Part shown: positions 24,177 to 32,347 of the stretch, in pieces | Numbering within the stretch: position 1 is the stretch's first letter | How the letters are laid out: the number at the start of each line of letters is the position of its first letter | Origin: Streptomyces hygroscopicus subsp. hygroscopicus | GTDB lineage: Bacteria > Actinomycetota > Actinomycetes > Streptomycetales > Streptomycetaceae | NCBI RefSeq assembly: GCF_030269125.1 | Contig: NZ_BSSM01000005.1 | Coordinates: 124,001-188,000, forward strand | DNA: 64,000 nucleotides | Direction: 5' to 3' | Made by a program: the position numbers and the translations under genes | The notes under the pieces: model-generated | Told to the model about the DNA's origin: nothing | Databases searched by the model: none | What the model saw: only the letters and a program-made list of their open reading frames with translations

Positions 24177-26858
24177 CTAGCCCGTCGCGCCTCCCCAGAG
24201 TGTTCCTCCATTGCCGTTGCCCCGGGTGCCGCCACCGGTGGGATCGGTGCCCGTCGGTGAGGGTGTCGTCCCGCCGTCCACGCCTCCGGTGCCGGTCCCG
24301 CCCGCACCATTGCCGTTGCCCCCGCCGTTGCCGTTGCCGCCGTCGGTGCAGCCCAAGAAGCCACAGGTCTGGCTGCTCGACGGGCTCGGGGAGACGCTGT
24401 CGCTCGGCGACGGGCTCGTGGACGGGGTGGCGGACGGGCTCTGCGTTGCCGACGGCTTCGGCGTCGGGCTCGGCTCCGGGTTCAGCACCGTGCCGATGGG
24501 CTGGGGCGCCGGGAACGTCAGCGCCGGCTGACCCTGCAGCGCCTGGGTCATGTAGTCGTGGAAGATCTCCGACGGGAACGAGGCGCCGTGGATCTGCTTC
24601 TGGCCACCCGTTCCGTACATCTCCAGGAACGTCCGCTGCTTGTTGTTCGCGTTGTCGTCCAGGCGGAACATGGTGATCGCGGTGGACAGCTGGGGGGTGT
24701 AGCCGACGAACCAGGCCGACTTGTTGCCGTCGGTGGTACCGGTCTTGCCGGCCACCTCGCGGCCGGGCAGCCGGGCGTTGGTACCCGTGCCCTTGTCGAC
24801 CACGGTCCGCAGGACGTCGGTGACGTTGTTCGCCACGTTCGAGGGGAAGGCCTCCTTCGGCTTCACCTCGTGCGTGTAGACGATCCCGTCCTTGCTCTCG
24901 ACCTTCTCGACCGAGTACGGATCGTTCTGCTTGCCGCTGTTGGCGAAGGTGCCGTAGGCCCCGGCCATGCGGATGGCGCTCGGGTCGGAGGTTCCGATCG
25001 AGAAGGACGGGTAGTTGGAGCTGGCCAGGCTGCTCTTCAGCAGGCCCGCGTCCAGCGCGGACTGCTCGACCTTGTCCAGGCCCACGTCCATGCCCAGCTG
25101 CACATAGGCGGAGTTCACCGAGTACTGCATCGCCTCGCGGAGGTCGATCTTGTAGTCCGGCGCGTCGCCGACGGACTCATCGCCGTCGTTGGTCTGGAGC
25201 CACTCCTTGCCGTCCTTGTCCGTCCAGACGGTGTGGTCGTAGTTCTCGATCTTGAGCTTGTTCTTGCCGCTGTACAGGCTCTTCGGAGAGGCGATCGTGC
25301 GCTCGTCCTCGCCCTGCGAGGCCGGACCGTGCGGGTCGCGCACGCCCCACTTCATCGAGGCGGCCAGCACGAAGGGCTTGAACGTCGACCCCACCTGGGC
25401 ACCGGTCGAGTCGGCATTGTCGGTGAAGTGCTTGGTCGCGTCCTCACCGCCGTAGATGGCCCTGATGGCACCCGACACCGGCTCGACCGAGGCACCGCCG
25501 AACTGGACGTACGTGTCGTACTTCGGACGCCGCTTGGGGTCGATGTTCGTCTTCTGGACCTTCTTGACGGCCGCCTCCAGCGCGTCGACCTTCTTCTTGT
25601 CGAAGGTCGTGTGGATCCGGTAGCCGCCCTTCTGCAGATCGTCCGCGGTGATGTGGGTCTTGTCGCTGTTGTTGATCAGGTAGGACTTGGCGAGGTCGAC
25701 CAGGTAACCGACCTGGCCGCTGAGCCGGCTGTTGGACCGCGGGTTCTGCGAGTGGGGGAGCGTGGTGTATTTGGCACGCTCCGCGGCGCTCAGGTGGCCG
25801 TACTTGACCATCTTGTCGAGCGTGTCCTGCATCTGCCCCAGGGCGCGCTTCTTGTTCGCCTCGGCCGTGGCGGCGGGGTCCAGGGAGGTCGCGCCGGCCG
25901 GGTCGAAATAGGTGGCACCCTTCAGCATCGCCGCGAGGAAGGCGCACTGGCCGGGGTTGAGGTCCTTGGCGTCGATGTTGAAGTAGGCGCGAGAGGCCGC
26001 CTGGATGCCGTAGGCGCCGCGGCCGAAGTACGCCGAGTTCAGGTAACCGGCCATGATCTTCGGCTTGGGGACCGTGGCGCCCACCTTGATCGCGACGAAG
26101 ATCTCCTTGAACTTGCGGGAGAGGGTCTGCGACTGGTCGTCGAGCATGGCGTTCTTGACGTACTGCTGGGTGATCGTCGAACCACCCTGCGTCTGACCGC
26201 CCCGGGCCATGTTGAAGACCGCTCGCGCGATACCCGACGGGTCCACGCCGCTGTCGGTCTCGAAGGTCTTGTTCTCCTGGGAGATGACGGCGTAGCGCAT
26301 CTCCTTGGGGATGTCCTCGTAGTTGATGATCTGGCGGTTGGTCTCACCGCCGGTGGCGACCATCACCGATCCGTCGGACCAGTAGTAGACGTTGTTCTGC
26401 GCCTGCGCGGTCTTGGCCACGTCGGGGACGCTCACCATCGCGTACCCGATGCCGGCGACGGCCACCAGGCAGCCCACGAAGCCGATGAACATCCCGGACA
26501 CGAGCTTCCAGGACGGCACCCACCGGTGCCATCCGTACTTGTCCGCGCGGGGATAGTCGATGATCCGTTTCTTGCCGGGCGGCGCTGTGCGCCCCCGGCC
26601 GCGTCCGGGTCCGGACGGGCCGCCGCGGCGGCCGACGGGATCGGCTCTGCGGCGTCCTCCCCCGCTTCTCTGGGCCGCGCGCCGGGCCTCGGCGCGGCCG
26701 CCGAGCGACCGCCCCTCGTCTCCCGGAGAGTCGGCAGGCGATCCGCTGGCGCCTCGCGGTGCCGCGCGGCGGCCGGGGGACGAACCGGGCTGGCCGCGTC
26801 GGGCCGCGGCACGTCCGCCTCCCTGCGGCTGCGGCGGTTTGCGACGGTGCTCGCTCAT
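24177..26858 (-). CDS. Class A penicillin-binding protein
   Basis: 893 residues from ATG 26858 (GAGGAG upstream). A basic, disordered cytoplasmic N terminus of about 110 residues leads to one membrane anchor (FIGFVGCLVAVAGIGYAMV). The glycosyltransferase domain follows (ISQENKTFETDSGVDPSGIA and GGSTITQQYVKN). The transpeptidase domain has S-T-F-K, S-V-N and K-T-G-T. It polymerises lipid II and cross-links stem peptides outside the membrane. The C terminus is a Ser/Thr/Pro-rich then Gly/Asn-rich tail of about 100 residues with two cysteines (C-G-F-L-G-C). Divergent from the PadR gene. Confidence 0.95.
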   Translation of the reverse strand: MSEHRRKPPQPQGGGRAAARRGQPGSSPGRRAAPRGASGSPADSPGDEGRSLGGRAEARRAAQRSGGGRRRADPVGRRGGPSGPGRGRGRTAPPGKKRIIDYPRADKYGWHRWVPSWKLVSGMFIGFVGCLVAVAGIGYAMVSVPDVAKTAQAQNNVYYWSDGSVMVATGGETNRQIINYEDIPKEMRYAVISQENKTFETDSGVDPSGIARAVFNMARGGQTQGGSTITQQYVKNAMLDDQSQTLSRKFKEIFVAIKVGATVPKPKIMAGYLNSAYFGRGAYGIQAASRAYFNIDAKDLNPGQCAFLAAMLKGATYFDPAGATSLDPAATAEANKKRALGQMQDTLDKMVKYGHLSAAERAKYTTLPHSQNPRSNSRLSGQVGYLVDLAKSYLINNSDKTHITADDLQKGGYRIHTTFDKKKVDALEAAVKKVQKTNIDPKRRPKYDTYVQFGGASVEPVSGAIRAIYGGEDATKHFTDNADSTGAQVGSTFKPFVLAASMKWGVRDPHGPASQGEDERTIASPKSLYSGKNKLKIENYDHTVWTDKDGKEWLQTNDGDESVGDAPDYKIDLREAMQYSVNSAYVQLGMDVGLDKVEQSALDAGLLKSSLASSNYPSFSIGTSDPSAIRMAGAYGTFANSGKQNDPYSVEKVESKDGIVYTHEVKPKEAFPSNVANNVTDVLRTVVDKGTGTNARLPGREVAGKTGTTDGNKSAWFVGYTPQLSTAITMFRLDDNANNKQRTFLEMYGTGGQKQIHGASFPSEIFHDYMTQALQGQPALTFPAPQPIGTVLNPEPSPTPKPSATQSPSATPSTSPSPSDSVSPSPSSSQTCGFLGCTDGGNGNGGGNGNGAGGTGTGGVDGGTTPSPTGTDPTGGGTRGNGNGGTLWGGATG

Positions 26859-27252
26859 CGAACGATTACTCCTCGGGCAGGCGCACCCGTGCGCGCCTGG
26901 ACTGGCGGCTGGTTTCCGGTCCCCCCGACGTACGGATGTGGTCGATCGCGCATTCACCCGTACTGCACCGGGGACGACGACGCTCCCCAGGCGTCGCATG
27001 GTTCCCGGTGGTCTGCATGCCGCACAGACTACGCACCGCCAAAACCTGCCGAGCCCCGAAGTTCACCGCAAACCAGGCAAGTTGCCTCCTACGAATCGGT
27101 TATGTGATCCCGTTCACCACCGTCCCCCTTGTCGCACGCGAGTCACCGTTCTATCGTCGTGATGTATCGAGTCGATACATCAGCGCGAGATAAAGACGCT
27201 GAGAGGCACTGGGAGACCCGCGGTGGAACCCGCGGGCCGGGAGGAGGCGACG
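26859..27252. other. Divergent intergenic region, PBP/padR
   Basis: 394 bases. It holds the upstream regions of the penicillin-binding protein (minus) and the PadR gene (plus) and the palindrome at 27161-27181. No further gene, hairpin or repeat seen. Confidence 0.6.
27161..27181. promoter_or_regulatory. 21-bp palindromic operator upstream of padR
   Basis: GATGTATCGA, a central G, then TCGATACATC: perfect dyad symmetry over 21 bp, with the ATGT/ACAT ends characteristic of PadR-family operators. It is 72 bp upstream of the PadR start codon, so autoregulation is the simplest reading. Confidence 0.75.
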
Positions 27253-27936
27253 ATGAGCAGGCGCTCCGGCATCCTCGAGTTCGCCGTGCTCGGCCTGCTG
27301 CGCGAGTCTCCTATGCACGGTTACGAACTCCGTAAACGACTCAACACGTCCCTGGGTGTGTTCCGCGCGTTCAGCTACGGAACCCTGTACCCCTGCCTCA
27401 AGACGCTGGTCGCGAGCGGCTGGTTGACCGAGGAACCGGGCAACACCCACGAGGACGCCCTCGCCGCTCCTCTCGCCGGACGCCGCGCCAAGATCGTCTA
27501 CCGGTTGACGGCGGAGGGTAAGGAGCACTTCGAGGACCTGCTCTCGCAGACCGGTCCCGACGCGTACGAGGACGAGCACTTCGCCGCACGGTTCGCCTTC
27601 TTCGGGCAGACCTCGCGCGATGTGCGCATGCGCGTGCTGGAGGGCCGCCGCAGCCGTCTGGAGGAGCGTCTTGAGAAGATGCGCGCCTCCCTGGCTCGGA
27701 CGCGGGAGCGCCTGGACGACTACACACTCGAGCTCCAGCGCCACGGGATGGAGTCCGTGGAGCGCGAAGTGCGCTGGCTGAACGAGCTCATCGAGAGCGA
27801 GCGAGCCGGACGGGACCTGAGGGGTTCCGCGTCCGGGGGGCCCGCTCGACAGGACACCACCACTGGATCGACGGGCGGCCTGCCCCGTCCCGGGAGTACC
27901 TCCCGGACGGATACGCCCGGCGACACCGCCACGTGA
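27253..27936 (+). CDS. PadR-family transcriptional regulator
   Basis: 227 residues from ATG 27253 (GGAGGAGG upstream). It has an N-terminal PadR winged helix ([20 protein letters not shown], then [19 protein letters not shown]) and a long C-terminal dimerisation coiled coil ([20 protein letters not shown]). The Ser/Gly/Thr-rich tail is disordered. It lies 43 bp before ino1 on the same strand, so it may be co-transcribed with ino1 and may control it. Confidence 0.92.
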   Translation: MSRRSGILEFAVLGLLRESPMHGYELRKRLNTSLGVFRAFSYGTLYPCLKTLVASGWLTEEPGNTHEDALAAPLAGRRAKIVYRLTAEGKEHFEDLLSQTGPDAYEDEHFAARFAFFGQTSRDVRMRVLEGRRSRLEERLEKMRASLARTRERLDDYTLELQRHGMESVEREVRWLNELIESERAGRDLRGSASGGPARQDTTTGSTGGLPRPGSTSRTDTPGDTAT

Positions 27937-27979
27937 GTCCCAGTCAGGGCCTCACTCGTACACACAGGGAGCAACCGGA

Positions 27980-29062
27980 ATGGGTTCGGTTCGCGTAGCC
28001 ATCGTCGGCGTGGGCAACTGCGCCGCGTCGCTGGTGCAGGGAGTCGAGTACTACAAGGACGCCGACGCGTCGTCCAAGGTCCCCGGCCTGATGCACGTGC
28101 AGTTCGGTGACTACCACGTGCGCGACATCGAGTTCGTGGCCGCGTTCGACGTGGACGCCAAGAAGGTCGGCCTCGACCTCGCGGACGCGATCGGCGCCTC
28201 CGAGAACAACACCATCAAGATCTGCGACGTGCCCAACAGCGGTGTCACGGTGCAGCGTGGCCACACCCTCGACGGCCTGGGCAAGTACTACCGCCAGACC
28301 ATCGAGGAGTCCGAGGCCGAGCCGGTCGACATCGTCCAGATCCTGAAGGACAAGCAGGTCGACGTCCTGGTCTGCTACCTGCCGGTCGGCTCCGAGGACG
28401 CGGCGAAGTTCTACGCCCAGTGCGCCATCGACGCCAAGGTCGCCTTCGTCAACGCCCTTCCGGTCTTCATCGCCGGTACCAAGGAGTGGGCGGACAAGTT
28501 CACCGAGGCCGGTGTGCCGATCGTCGGTGACGACATCAAGTCCCAGGTCGGCGCCACCATCACGCACCGCGTCATGGCGAAGCTGTTCGAGGACCGGGGT
28601 GTCATCCTGGACCGCACGATGCAGCTGAACGTCGGCGGCAACATGGACTTCAAGAACATGCTCGAGCGCGAGCGCCTGGAGTCCAAGAAGATCTCCAAGA
28701 CGCAGGCCGTCACCTCCCAGATCCCCGACCGGGACCTCGGCGAGAAGAACGTCCACATCGGCCCGTCCGACTACGTGGCCTGGCTGGACGACCGCAAGTG
28801 GGCCTACGTCCGCCTCGAGGGCCGCGCCTTCGGTGACGTCCCGCTGAACCTCGAGTACAAGCTCGAGGTCTGGGACTCCCCGAACTCCGCCGGTGTCATC
28901 ATCGACGCCCTGCGTGCCGCGAAGATCGCCAAGGACCGCGGCATCGGCGGCCCGATCCTCTCCGCGTCCTCCTACTTCATGAAGTCCCCGCCGGTCCAGT
29001 ACTTCGACGACGAGGCCCGCGAGAACGTCGAGAAGTTCATCCGCGGCGACGTCGAGCGCTAG
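27980..29062 (+). CDS. ino1: myo-Inositol-1-phosphate synthase
   Basis: 360 residues. NAD-binding loop G-V-G-N-C-A-A-S-L near the start, and later N-A-L-P-V-F, K-S-Q-V-G-A-T and [12 protein letters not shown], all typical of the actinobacterial enzyme. It converts glucose 6-phosphate to inositol 1-phosphate, the first step toward mycothiol and phosphatidylinositol. Ribosome site GGGAGC before ATG. Confidence 0.96.
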   Translation: MGSVRVAIVGVGNCAASLVQGVEYYKDADASSKVPGLMHVQFGDYHVRDIEFVAAFDVDAKKVGLDLADAIGASENNTIKICDVPNSGVTVQRGHTLDGLGKYYRQTIEESEAEPVDIVQILKDKQVDVLVCYLPVGSEDAAKFYAQCAIDAKVAFVNALPVFIAGTKEWADKFTEAGVPIVGDDIKSQVGATITHRVMAKLFEDRGVILDRTMQLNVGGNMDFKNMLERERLESKKISKTQAVTSQIPDRDLGEKNVHIGPSDYVAWLDDRKWAYVRLEGRAFGDVPLNLEYKLEVWDSPNSAGVIIDALRAAKIAKDRGIGGPILSASSYFMKSPPVQYFDDEARENVEKFIRGDVER

Positions 29063-29180
29063 ACCGACAAGGCGCACCGCGCCGAAGCTCGGCACCGTCT
29101 GACGGCGTGGCGCGCCGGCTCCTCGAAGCGCGGCGCGCGACGGGGAACCGCTCGTACAAATTCGCTCCTGCCAGGGCTGA

Positions 29181-29211
29181 GAAGGTCCCCGGGTCCGCCC
29201 CGGGGACCTTC
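29181..29211 (+). terminator. Hairpin terminator after ino1
   Basis: 12-bp stem GAAGGTCCCCGG / CCGGGGACCTTC around a short loop, 119 bp after ino1 and before the MFS gene. Confidence 0.8.
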
Positions 29212-29233
29212 CGCATATGTGAGGCTGTGCCCC

Positions 29234-30538
29234 ATGCCCGTCGTCCGTGACCTGCGCGTCCTGTTGCGCCTGCGGTACTTCCGGCGCCTGCTGTACGTCC
29301 GTCTGCTGTCCCAGGGCGCCGACGGTGTGTACCAGGTCGCGCTCGCCGCCTATGTCGTCTTCTCCCCGGAGAAGCAGACCTCGGCGGCCGCGATCGCCTC
29401 GGCGATGGCGGTGCTGCTGCTCCCCTACTCGCTCGTCGGCCCTTTCGCGGGCGTCCTGCTGGACCGCTGGCGGCGGCGCCAGGTGTTCGTGTACGGGAAT
29501 CTGCTGCGGGCCCTGCTGGCCGCGGGCACGGCCGTGCTGATGGCGGGCGATGTCCCGGCCTGGCTCTTCTACGCCTCCGCGCTGTGTGTCACGGCCGTCA
29601 ACCGCTTCATCCTCGCCGGGCTGTCCGCAGCGCTTCCCCGTGTGGTCGACGACGAGCGCCTGGTGATCGCCAACTCCCTGTCCCCGACGGCCGGCACGCT
29701 CGCCGCGACCGCCGGAGGCGGACTCGCCTTCGCGGTACGGCTACTGTCCTCGGGCTCGGACGCCGCGGTGGTGCTGCTGGGCGCCCTGCTGTATCTGTGC
29801 GCGTGCCTGGCCTCCCTGAGCATGGCGCCCGCTCTCCTCGGCCCCGACCGGCAGCAGCTGCAACCGCACCTCGCGACCGCGCTCGCCGACACGGCCCGCG
29901 ACCTGCTCGCGGCCCTACGACATCTGGCCGCACCCCGGCGCAGGGAGGCGGCCTGGGCGCTGGCCTCGATGACCCTGATGCGCTTCTGCTACGGCGCACT
30001 CCTCGTCCTGCTTCTCATGCTGTGCCGCTACGCCCTCGCGTCCGGCCCCGAGGAGGGGCTGCGGCTGCTCGGGCTGGCGCTGGCCCTGTCCGGCGCGGGG
30101 TTCTTCGTGGCGGCCGCGGTGACGCCCTGGGCGGTGGGACGGCTGGGGCCGCTCCGCTGGATCGTGGCATGTTCGGCGGCGGCCGCGCTGCTGGAACCCG
30201 CGCTCGGTCTGCCGTTCGCCGTCGCACCGCTGCTCGTCGCCGCCCTCGTACTGGGCCTGATCACCCAGGGCGCCAAGATCGCGACCGACACCATCGTCCA
30301 GTCCCGCGTCGCCGACGGCTTCCGCGGGCGGATCTTCTCCGTCTACGACGTCCTCTTCAACATGGCCTTCGTCGGCGCGGCCGGCGTGGCGGCCCTGATG
30401 CTCCCGCCGGACGGCAGATCACCGCTGTTGGTCGTCCTGGTCGCCGTGATCTACGCGGTCGTCGCCCTGGGGCTGGCGTACTTCGACCGGCTCGGACGAG
30501 GGGCCGGGAAACGGAAAGAGGGTCGATGTTTCACGTGA
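29234..30538 (+). CDS. MFS transporter
   Basis: 434 residues from ATG 29234, with about twelve hydrophobic segments. The MFS loop 2-3 pattern is seen as PFAGVLLDRWRRRQVFVYGN. The second half contains an interrupted loop, SRVADGFRGRIFSVYDVLF, common in the enterobactin-exporter-like branch. Substrate unknown. The last residues R-C-F-T and the stop codon are written by a parS site that overlaps the end of the gene. Confidence 0.88.
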   Translation: MPVVRDLRVLLRLRYFRRLLYVRLLSQGADGVYQVALAAYVVFSPEKQTSAAAIASAMAVLLLPYSLVGPFAGVLLDRWRRRQVFVYGNLLRALLAAGTAVLMAGDVPAWLFYASALCVTAVNRFILAGLSAALPRVVDDERLVIANSLSPTAGTLAATAGGGLAFAVRLLSSGSDAAVVLLGALLYLCACLASLSMAPALLGPDRQQLQPHLATALADTARDLLAALRHLAAPRRREAAWALASMTLMRFCYGALLVLLLMLCRYALASGPEEGLRLLGLALALSGAGFFVAAAVTPWAVGRLGPLRWIVACSAAAALLEPALGLPFAVAPLLVAALVLGLITQGAKIATDTIVQSRVADGFRGRIFSVYDVLFNMAFVGAAGVAALMLPPDGRSPLLVVLVAVIYAVVALGLAYFDRLGRGAGKRKEGRCFT

Positions 30539-30541
30539 AAC
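30528..30541. promoter_or_regulatory. parS: parS site 4, overlapping the MFS stop codon
   Basis: Exact GTTTCACGTGAAAC. The TGA at 30536-30538 inside the site is the stop codon of the MFS gene. Confidence 0.95.
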
Positions 30542-30572
30542 ATCGACCCCCGGCGCGATGGGCCCGGCGGGT

Positions 30573-30586
30573 GTTTCACGTGAAAC
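30573..30586. promoter_or_regulatory. parS: parS site 5, paired with site 4
   Basis: Second exact GTTTCACGTGAAAC, 45 bp from site 4. This is the only close pair in the window and lies between two convergent genes. Confidence 0.95.
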
Positions 30587-30604
30587 CACGGCCGGGTCGA
30601 TCCC

Positions 30605-32071
30605 TCATTCCTGTCCGGCCCACCACTCCTTGAGCGCGGTGACCGCGGCGTCGTGCTCCATCGGACCGTTCTCCAACCGCAGCTCCAGCAGGAACTTGTA
30701 CGCCTTGCCGATCACCGGGCCGGGGCTGACACCCAGGATCTCCATGATCTGGTTGCCGTCGAGGTCCGGGCGGATCGAGTCCAGCTCCTCCTGCTCCTGC
30801 AACTGGGCGATGCGGTCCTCCAGGCCGTCGTAGGCCCGGGACAGCGCGGCCGCCTTCCGCTTGTTGCGGGTGGTGCAGTCGGAGCGGGTCAGCTTGTGCA
30901 GGCGCTCCAGCAGGGGGCCCGCGTCACGGACGTAGCGGCGGACCGCCGAGTCCGTCCACTCCCCGGTGCCGTAGCCGTGGAAGCGCAGATGGAGTTCGAC
31001 CAGCCGTGAGACGTCCTTCACCAGCTCGTTGGAGTACTTCAGGGCGGTCATGCGCTTCTTGGTCATCTTGGCGCCGACCACCTCGTGGTGGTGGAAGGAG
31101 ACCCGGCCGTCCTTCTCGAAGCGGCGCGTGCGCGGCTTGCCGATGTCGTGCAGCAGCGCGGCCAGCCGCAGCGTGAGGTCGGGGCCGTTCTCCTCCAGCG
31201 CGATCGCCTGCTCCAGGACGATCAGCGTGTGCTCGTAGACGTCCTTGTGCCGGTGGTGCTCGTCGCTCTCCAGGCGCAGCGCCGGCAGCTCGGGCAGCAC
31301 ATGATCGGCGAGCCCGCTGTCGACGAGCAGGGTCAGGCCCTTGCGCGGGTGGTCGGAGAGGATCAGCTTGTTCAGCTCGTCCCGGACCCGCTCCGCGGAG
31401 ACGATCTCGATGCGCTCGGCCATGTCCGTCATGGCGGCGACGACCTCGGGGGCGACCTCGAAGTCCAGCTGGGCGGCGAACCGGGCGGCCCGCATCATCC
31501 GCAGCGGGTCGTCCGAGAAGGACTCCTCCGGTGTGCCAGGCGTCCGCAGCACACGGGCCGCGAGGTCCTCCAGGCCACCGTGCGGGTCGATGAACTCCTT
31601 CTCCGGCACGGCCACGGCCATCGCGTTGACCGTGAAGTCCCGGCGGACCAGATCCTCGTCGATGGAGTCGCCGTAGGACACCTCGGGCTTGCGGGAGGTG
31701 CGGTCGTACGCCTCCGACCGGTACGTCGTGATCTCGATCTGGAAGTTCATGTCGGCGTCTCCGACCCGGGCGCCCTTGTTCGCGCCGACGGTGCCGAAGG
31801 CGATCCCCACCTCCCAGACGGCGTCCGCCCACGGCCGGACGATCTTCAGCACGTCCTCGGGACGGGCATCGGTGGTGAAGTCCAGATCATTGCCGAGCCG
31901 GCCGAGCAGTGCGTCGCGCACCGATCCGCCGACCAGGGCGAGGGAGAACCCCGCCTCCTGGAATCGGCGGGCGAGGTCGTCGGCGACCGGCGCCACCCGC
32001 AGCAGCTCGGTGACCGCGCGCTGCTGGGCCCGGCTCAGGGCGGAGGGAGTGTCTTCGTTGGGGTTCGGCAC
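30605..32071 (-). CDS. cca: CCA tRNA nucleotidyltransferase / poly(A)-polymerase family
   Basis: About 488 residues from GTG 32071 (VPNPNEDTPSALSR). The class II nucleotidyltransferase head has G-G-S-V-R-D-A-L-L-G-R and the two catalytic aspartates D-L-D-F-T-T-D. R-R-D-F-T-V-N-A-M-A follows, then an HD domain with L-L-H-D-I-G-K-P. It adds or repairs the 3' CCA of tRNA; the HD part may give phosphohydrolase activity. The encoded tRNA-Ile in this window already carries CCA. Confidence 0.92.
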   Translation of the reverse strand: MPNPNEDTPSALSRAQQRAVTELLRVAPVADDLARRFQEAGFSLALVGGSVRDALLGRLGNDLDFTTDARPEDVLKIVRPWADAVWEVGIAFGTVGANKGARVGDADMNFQIEITTYRSEAYDRTSRKPEVSYGDSIDEDLVRRDFTVNAMAVAVPEKEFIDPHGGLEDLAARVLRTPGTPEESFSDDPLRMMRAARFAAQLDFEVAPEVVAAMTDMAERIEIVSAERVRDELNKLILSDHPRKGLTLLVDSGLADHVLPELPALRLESDEHHRHKDVYEHTLIVLEQAIALEENGPDLTLRLAALLHDIGKPRTRRFEKDGRVSFHHHEVVGAKMTKKRMTALKYSNELVKDVSRLVELHLRFHGYGTGEWTDSAVRRYVRDAGPLLERLHKLTRSDCTTRNKRKAAALSRAYDGLEDRIAQLQEQEELDSIRPDLDGNQIMEILGVSPGPVIGKAYKFLLELRLENGPMEHDAAVTALKEWWAGQE

Positions 32072-32347
32072 AACAGAAGAGGGTACGTGGCCCGGCCCCT
32101 TGCAGGCGCCCCCATGGGACCGGGGGATCCTTTCGGAACGAGGGCGCGGACGGGTTCCGGCATACCCGTGCAAGCGCAGCCGTTGCGGCGTACGGCCGCA
32201 CTCACCTCGATACTGGATATAGAGGACGGGTCGTCCCGCCCAGCGATCTTGTGACCCGGACCGCGGCACTTCCGCTCGGCGCACATCGTTACCATGCGGG
32301 GACGCACATTCCGACGACCACTGAGACGACGAGGGACGGGCGAGCGC

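Noticed and set aside
24558..27107. 849-codon plus-strand frame opposite the penicillin-binding protein
   Set aside because: Antisense frame of a clear gene; very long shadow frames like this are usual in DNA with GC-rich third positions. The same applies to 58941-62150 opposite gyrA.
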